From JAMLHH01 sp964653095 (GTDB taxonomy: Bacteria > Bacteroidota > Bacteroidia > Chitinophagales > JADIYW01), in assembly GCA_964653095.1 (NCBI GenBank), contig CAZZEH010000014.1, positions 1 through 64,000 of the forward strand: 64,000 nucleotides of DNA, read 5' to 3'. The notes beneath the pieces are model-generated. The model was not told where the DNA came from and did not search any database. It saw only the letters and a list, made by a program, of their open reading frames with translations. The position numbers and the translations under genes were made by a program. Of this stretch, positions 60,655 through 64,000 are shown one piece after another (the first letter of the stretch is position 1; every line of letters starts with the position of its first letter).

Positions 60655-60662
60655 TAACTTTG
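60655..60662 (+). promoter_or_regulatory. -7 promoter box of mdh
   Basis: TAACTTTG is an exact TAnnTTTG match ending 32 bases before the mdh ATG. A TTTTAG lies 23 bases upstream, too far for a confident -33. Confidence 0.5.
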
Positions 60663-60694
60663 CGACATCTTTTACTAACAAAAAAACATATATT

Positions 60695-61621
60695 ATGAAA
60701 GTCACTGTAGTAGGTGCCGGTGCAGTCGGTGCCAGTTGTGCAGAATACATTGCAATCAAAAATTTTGTATCAGAAGTTGTATTGTTGGACATTAAAGAAG
60801 GTGTAGCCGAGGGGAAAGCTATGGACTTGATGCAAACAGCTTCTCTTAATGGTTTTGACACCAGAATTATTGGTTCTACAAATGATTATTCAAAAACCGA
60901 AGGAAGCGATATCGCTGTAATTACTTCCGGGATTCCGCGTAAACCGGGAATGACCCGTGAAGAACTTGTAGGTACAAATGCAAAAATCGTCAGGTCTGTG
61001 GTAGAGCAATTGGTTAATCACTCTCCAAACATTATAGTTATTGTGGTGAGTAACCCGATGGACACTATGGCTTATCTGACACATAAAACTTCAGGGCTAC
61101 CTAAAAATAGAATTATAGGTATGGGTGGGGCTTTGGATTCTGCCCGTTTTAAATACAGATTAGCAGAGGCCCTGGAATGTCCTATCTCTGACGTGGACGG
61201 AATGGTTATTGCAGCGCACTCCGATACCGGCATGGTGCCTTTACTATCCAAAGCTACCAGAAACGGGATACCGGTCGCTGATTTCATCAACGAAGAACAA
61301 ATGGCTTACGTGGAACAGGAAACCAGAGTCGGCGGTGCTACTCTGACTAAACTTTTGGGAACTTCTGCCTGGTACGCACCGGGAGCAGCAGTATCGTCAA
61401 TCGTTCAGGCCATTGCATGCGATCAGAAAAAAATGATTCCTTGTTCGGTCTTGCTGGAAGGAGAATACGGACTAAGTGATATCTCTATTGGGGTGCCGGT
61501 AATTATTGGCAGAAACGGAGTAGAAAAGATTGTTGAAATTGAGCTTAGCGAAGATGAGAAATCTAAGTTTAACGCTGCGGCAGATGCGGTCAGAAAAATA
61601 AATGCAGCTTTAAACCTGTAA
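60695..61621 (+). CDS. mdh: Malate dehydrogenase
   Basis: The 308-residue enzyme interconverts malate and oxaloacetate with NAD in the citric acid cycle. The dinucleotide motif GAGAVGASCA starts at residue 7, Asp32 after it favours NAD, substrate arginines are Arg82 and Arg88 in IPRKPGMTR and Arg151 in LDSARF, and the catalytic pair is Asp148 and His175 (AAHSDTGMVPL). It is of the LDH-like type common in Bacteroidota. The gene is monocistronic with its own terminator. Confidence 0.94.
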   Translation: MKVTVVGAGAVGASCAEYIAIKNFVSEVVLLDIKEGVAEGKAMDLMQTASLNGFDTRIIGSTNDYSKTEGSDIAVITSGIPRKPGMTREELVGTNAKIVRSVVEQLVNHSPNIIVIVVSNPMDTMAYLTHKTSGLPKNRIIGMGGALDSARFKYRLAEALECPISDVDGMVIAAHSDTGMVPLLSKATRNGIPVADFINEEQMAYVEQETRVGGATLTKLLGTSAWYAPGAAVSSIVQAIACDQKKMIPCSVLLEGEYGLSDISIGVPVIIGRNGVEKIVEIELSEDEKSKFNAAADAVRKINAALNL

Positions 61622-61639
61622 ATAAAACATTTTTAGTAG

Positions 61640-61670
61640 AAAGGCTATTCTGAATGGGATAGCCTTTTTT
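61640..61670 (+). terminator. Rho-independent terminator after mdh
   Basis: A 9-bp stem AAAGGCTAT / ATAGCCTTT with a 10-base loop is followed by TTT. It sits between the convergent mdh and ceramidase genes. Confidence 0.8.
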
Positions 61671-61677
61671 AGTTTAA

Positions 61678-63504
61678 TTAATACGATGCTCCCCTTCTGT
61701 TTTTTCGGGCTTCAATCCGAAGTCGAATCTTTTCTTGTTTCGCTTCTTTTTTGAGAATACCTTTATAATAATGGCTGTCAAAATGTGCAAATGCTTCCGC
61801 TAAATCATCTGAAAACACATCCGGCTGATCCTCAATTAAAGATTGCCTTTGGGACACAGATTTCATCAGTTCATCAACAACTTTAGCGGATTTTTCCTGA
61901 AGTGCATTTAAAGACCACTGCCCAAACACACAATGTCCCCCTTCATACATTTGAAGTTGATATTCTTCGTAAGTCGTAATGTATCCATTGTACGCATTGG
62001 CATAAGGGGCCAGAATTACGTGCGCTATACCTTTACCCGCAACTCTTTCTCTTATTGTTTCTACTAATCTTTTACTGGCAATAGTGGTAATTTCAAAAGG
62101 AATTCCCAAAATCAAAACAGCTCCTACCCGCATGGCATGCACCGGGAGTACCTGAGGACTTAATGTTATCTGGTCATATATTCCTATTCTGTCAAAATGT
62201 TTTAGATTTCTAATCAGTTCATCTGAAAAATCAGGAAGCAGCATTTTCTTTGGTCGGGTTCCCATCACCAAATTCTTTCCGGTTTCCAACATGACGGCTT
62301 TTCTTCCCTGTGCCCGAATCATACGATCTACATACTCTTTTTTCTCACCCCGGCTGAGCAGTTCTCTTGATTTAGTAATAATTTTGGAAAGCACCCAGGC
62401 TCCTTTGCCCAACAGTTCAGGCATGCCCGGTCCATCCATTATCGAACCCGTTAAAAAAGCCACTCCCATGCACGAAGGACTGGTGACACATCCCTCTTTC
62501 CCTCCTGTAAACTCCGGAGAGATATCAATTTTTCCAAAATCTGTGTATAATAACTGTGCATCTACTCCAGACGCACCCAAGTCTTCTGATGTATCAATAT
62601 TTCCGATTATTTCTTTGGCTTTTTTATACTGTATATTTCCATTGTATTTAGAACTTTTTAAATCATCTTCAAAAGGACCTTCCCAGTAGCCTCTTTGCCT
62701 ATGAAGTTTTGAGTTATATTTTACTCTTGCAGACACATCGCCGCACGCTCCCTGCGCAAAAGCAGATATATAGTCTTTGTTTTCCTCCTGAAAAGATTTT
62801 TCCAGCTCATCCGCCGCAAAGCCTTTGTTATCCGAGCATATCTTCGACCAATTATTGGGTAAATTTGTAGTATGCACCGCAAACCAATTAATTGACCCTC
62901 TCGGATTGCCGTTTTCATCTGTAATTTGAAACAGGGTCATACGCTTGTCCGCTGCAAGATGCCGATTGGCAAAAGATATCTTCTGTTCTACCTCCGGATT
63001 TAAATTATAGGCAGCAATAGATCTGTTATAACTAATTGAAACTTCCGGCTCAAAACTACCCTCTCCCACCTGTATTTTCCCAGGAGCTTTATTCTGTTCT
63101 GCCTGTACAACAGCCTCAATAATTCCATCGACGACTTTATCATAGATCTCCTTTACAAATCCCGGTGAACTGATACTGTACAGCGGATGCAGAGAATATC
63201 CGCTCGGACCGGTATGTGTATGCTGCGCTGTCAGCATAAAGTTTTCATGGGTATAATTCCATTCGGGATGCAATCGATTTAACTTGTTTAAAACTCCGTC
63301 TTTTAAAGATGGATTTATCATACAAAGTTCTGTATTGACAAAGGTTACTCGCTTTTCAGCTGAAGTATCGTAAAATACAAAAGCTCTGGCATACAACGGC
63401 GTTTCTATATCGAGCATGACCTGAGTAGCCAATCCGTAGCCCAACATCCCAACTCCCCTTTTATACCCGGTGATATCACCTTTACCTATTCCTATTTTCA
63501 GCAT
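61678..63504 (-). CDS. Neutral/alkaline ceramidase-like protein
   Basis: The 608-residue protein matches the neutral ceramidase family, which hydrolyses ceramide to sphingosine and fatty acid with one zinc. Typical blocks are IGIGKGDITGYKRGVGMLGYG at the start, LTAQHTHTGPSGYS with the first zinc histidine near 95-97, SINWFAVHTTNLPN near 203-216 with the second, and AQGACGDVSARVKYN near 247, where the family usually has GDVSPN around the nucleophile serine. No signal peptide is visible, so it may be cytoplasmic or secreted by another route, unlike well-known family members. The gene stands alone. Confidence 0.82.
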   Translation of the reverse strand: MLKIGIGKGDITGYKRGVGMLGYGLATQVMLDIETPLYARAFVFYDTSAEKRVTFVNTELCMINPSLKDGVLNKLNRLHPEWNYTHENFMLTAQHTHTGPSGYSLHPLYSISSPGFVKEIYDKVVDGIIEAVVQAEQNKAPGKIQVGEGSFEPEVSISYNRSIAAYNLNPEVEQKISFANRHLAADKRMTLFQITDENGNPRGSINWFAVHTTNLPNNWSKICSDNKGFAADELEKSFQEENKDYISAFAQGACGDVSARVKYNSKLHRQRGYWEGPFEDDLKSSKYNGNIQYKKAKEIIGNIDTSEDLGASGVDAQLLYTDFGKIDISPEFTGGKEGCVTSPSCMGVAFLTGSIMDGPGMPELLGKGAWVLSKIITKSRELLSRGEKKEYVDRMIRAQGRKAVMLETGKNLVMGTRPKKMLLPDFSDELIRNLKHFDRIGIYDQITLSPQVLPVHAMRVGAVLILGIPFEITTIASKRLVETIRERVAGKGIAHVILAPYANAYNGYITTYEEYQLQMYEGGHCVFGQWSLNALQEKSAKVVDELMKSVSQRQSLIEDQPDVFSDDLAEAFAHFDSHYYKGILKKEAKQEKIRLRIEARKNRRGASY

Positions 63505-63747
63505 GTTTTCTTTTTGATATTGTTCTGTTTGTATAGAGAATAGTAAATTTAAAAGTTAATTACCGAAACTCTGTTCCCTGAGAGTAAATAAGTTTTGATA
63601 AATGTTAAAACATAGTATTAATGACAACACCGCTAAAGTCTTTCAGGCAGACACACACATCATAATATTGATACACGTATCACTCAGTCAAAAATGATTT
63701 TACTATCTTGGTACACAATTCATATTTGCATTCAAAACTTGAAATCT

Positions 63748-64000
63748 GTGAAGTTAAGCGCTTTTTTTACTTTTGTTTTTTATATGCTTGTTCCGGTATC
63801 TGTCTGGGCACAATCAGCTACGGACGAACTTATTGAATCCAAACAGGACAAGCTCAAAAGTCAGCTGGAAGAATTAGAAAAAATACAGGAAGAATTAGAG
63901 GAGCTAAAACTTCAAAAAATCAGAGAATCTCTCTCCCAATACATTCCGGAGGACCCAAAAGAATATGAAATCGTAACTCACTCGGCCATGATATTAAGCT
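63748..64000 (+). CDS. Probable DNA/RNA non-specific endonuclease, N-terminal part
   Basis: The frame runs off the end of the window after 84 codons. It has a signal peptide (MKLSAFFTFVFYMLVPVSVW followed by AQSA), a coiled-coil-like stretch rich in Glu, Lys and Leu (about 33-57), and the start of a domain EYEIVTHSAMILS that resembles the opening strand of Bacteroidota DNA/RNA non-specific endonucleases. The start is GTG at 63748 or TTG at 63739. The identification is tentative because the catalytic part is outside. Confidence 0.5.
   Translation, partial: MKLSAFFTFVFYMLVPVSVWAQSATDELIESKQDKLKSQLEELEKIQEELEELKLQKIRESLSQYIPEDPKEYEIVTHSAMILS

Overview
The window is a chromosomal segment of a member of the Bacteroidota. 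The signs are a type IX secretion system (PorT, PorX and a cargo protein with a type B C-terminal sorting domain), many lipoproteins and outer-membrane barrels of Bacteroidota-restricted families (DUF5686, DUF6089, DUF4294), bacillithiol synthesis, a small AMP nucleosidase, and promoters carrying the Bacteroidota -7 box TAnnTTTG instead of a sigma70 -10 box. Base composition is AT-rich and Shine-Dalgarno sequences are mostly absent. Class cannot be fixed from the sequence; a free-living Saprospiria, Cytophagia or Chitinophagia type is a guess. Almost all of the DNA is ordinary core genome with short convergent or divergent gene groups. There is no prophage, no CRISPR array and no intact insertion sequence.

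Layout. 1-9.9 kb: end of an unknown gene, a DMFase-like lipoprotein, rraA-amn, a META-domain protein, bshB1, DUF4294, then the operon nusB-yajC-coaE-trxB. 10-19 kb: TRIC-type channel, proA, an MBL-fold hydrolase, a 1208-residue secreted protein built from twenty modules of about 51 residues, and a patatin with a C-terminal outer-membrane barrel. 19-32 kb: a small odd lipoprotein, thrC, a DUF5686 protein, a glpD / metal-permease / metal P-type ATPase group, ilvA, a lipoprotein with four NPEHG-HRCDI repeats, and a DUF6089 barrel. 32-44 kb: nth and rnhA back to back, a LuxE-like enzyme, the porT-holA-MCE lipoprotein group, engB, a SIMPL protein, the purK and purE genes with an rRNA methyltransferase, a sphingomyelinase-like hydrolase, a lipoprotein glutathione peroxidase, an alpha/beta hydrolase and a short SSB. 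44.6-49 kb: tRNA-Ala(GGC), a wrecked tRNA copy carrying two palindromes, the surE-orf-lpxB operon, DUF456 and a two-gene membrane pair. 49-64 kb: gyrA, a TPR protein, a decayed transposase start, an FKBP lipoprotein, an acidic small protein, the porX-TerB-like-DUF4112 group, groES-groEL, a 2-oxoglutarate-type oxygenase, mdh, a neutral ceramidase-like enzyme and the start of a probable DNA/RNA endonuclease.

How the genes fit together. PorT and PorX belong to the type IX machine and its control, and the repeat protein is a likely cargo. The metal permease and ATPase probably form an efflux pair. A ceramidase-like and a sphingomyelinase-like enzyme suggest sphingolipid turnover. Many starts follow a -7 box closely, implying very short leaders; in several genes the longest open frame begins with a TTG or GTG that is itself part of the promoter box, and the starts given here were moved for that reason. 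I found no clear novel defence or biosynthetic system. The most unusual items are the near-identical 153-bp repeat array, the HRCDI-repeat lipoprotein, the palindrome-invaded tRNA copy and the 62-bp overlapping membrane gene pair.
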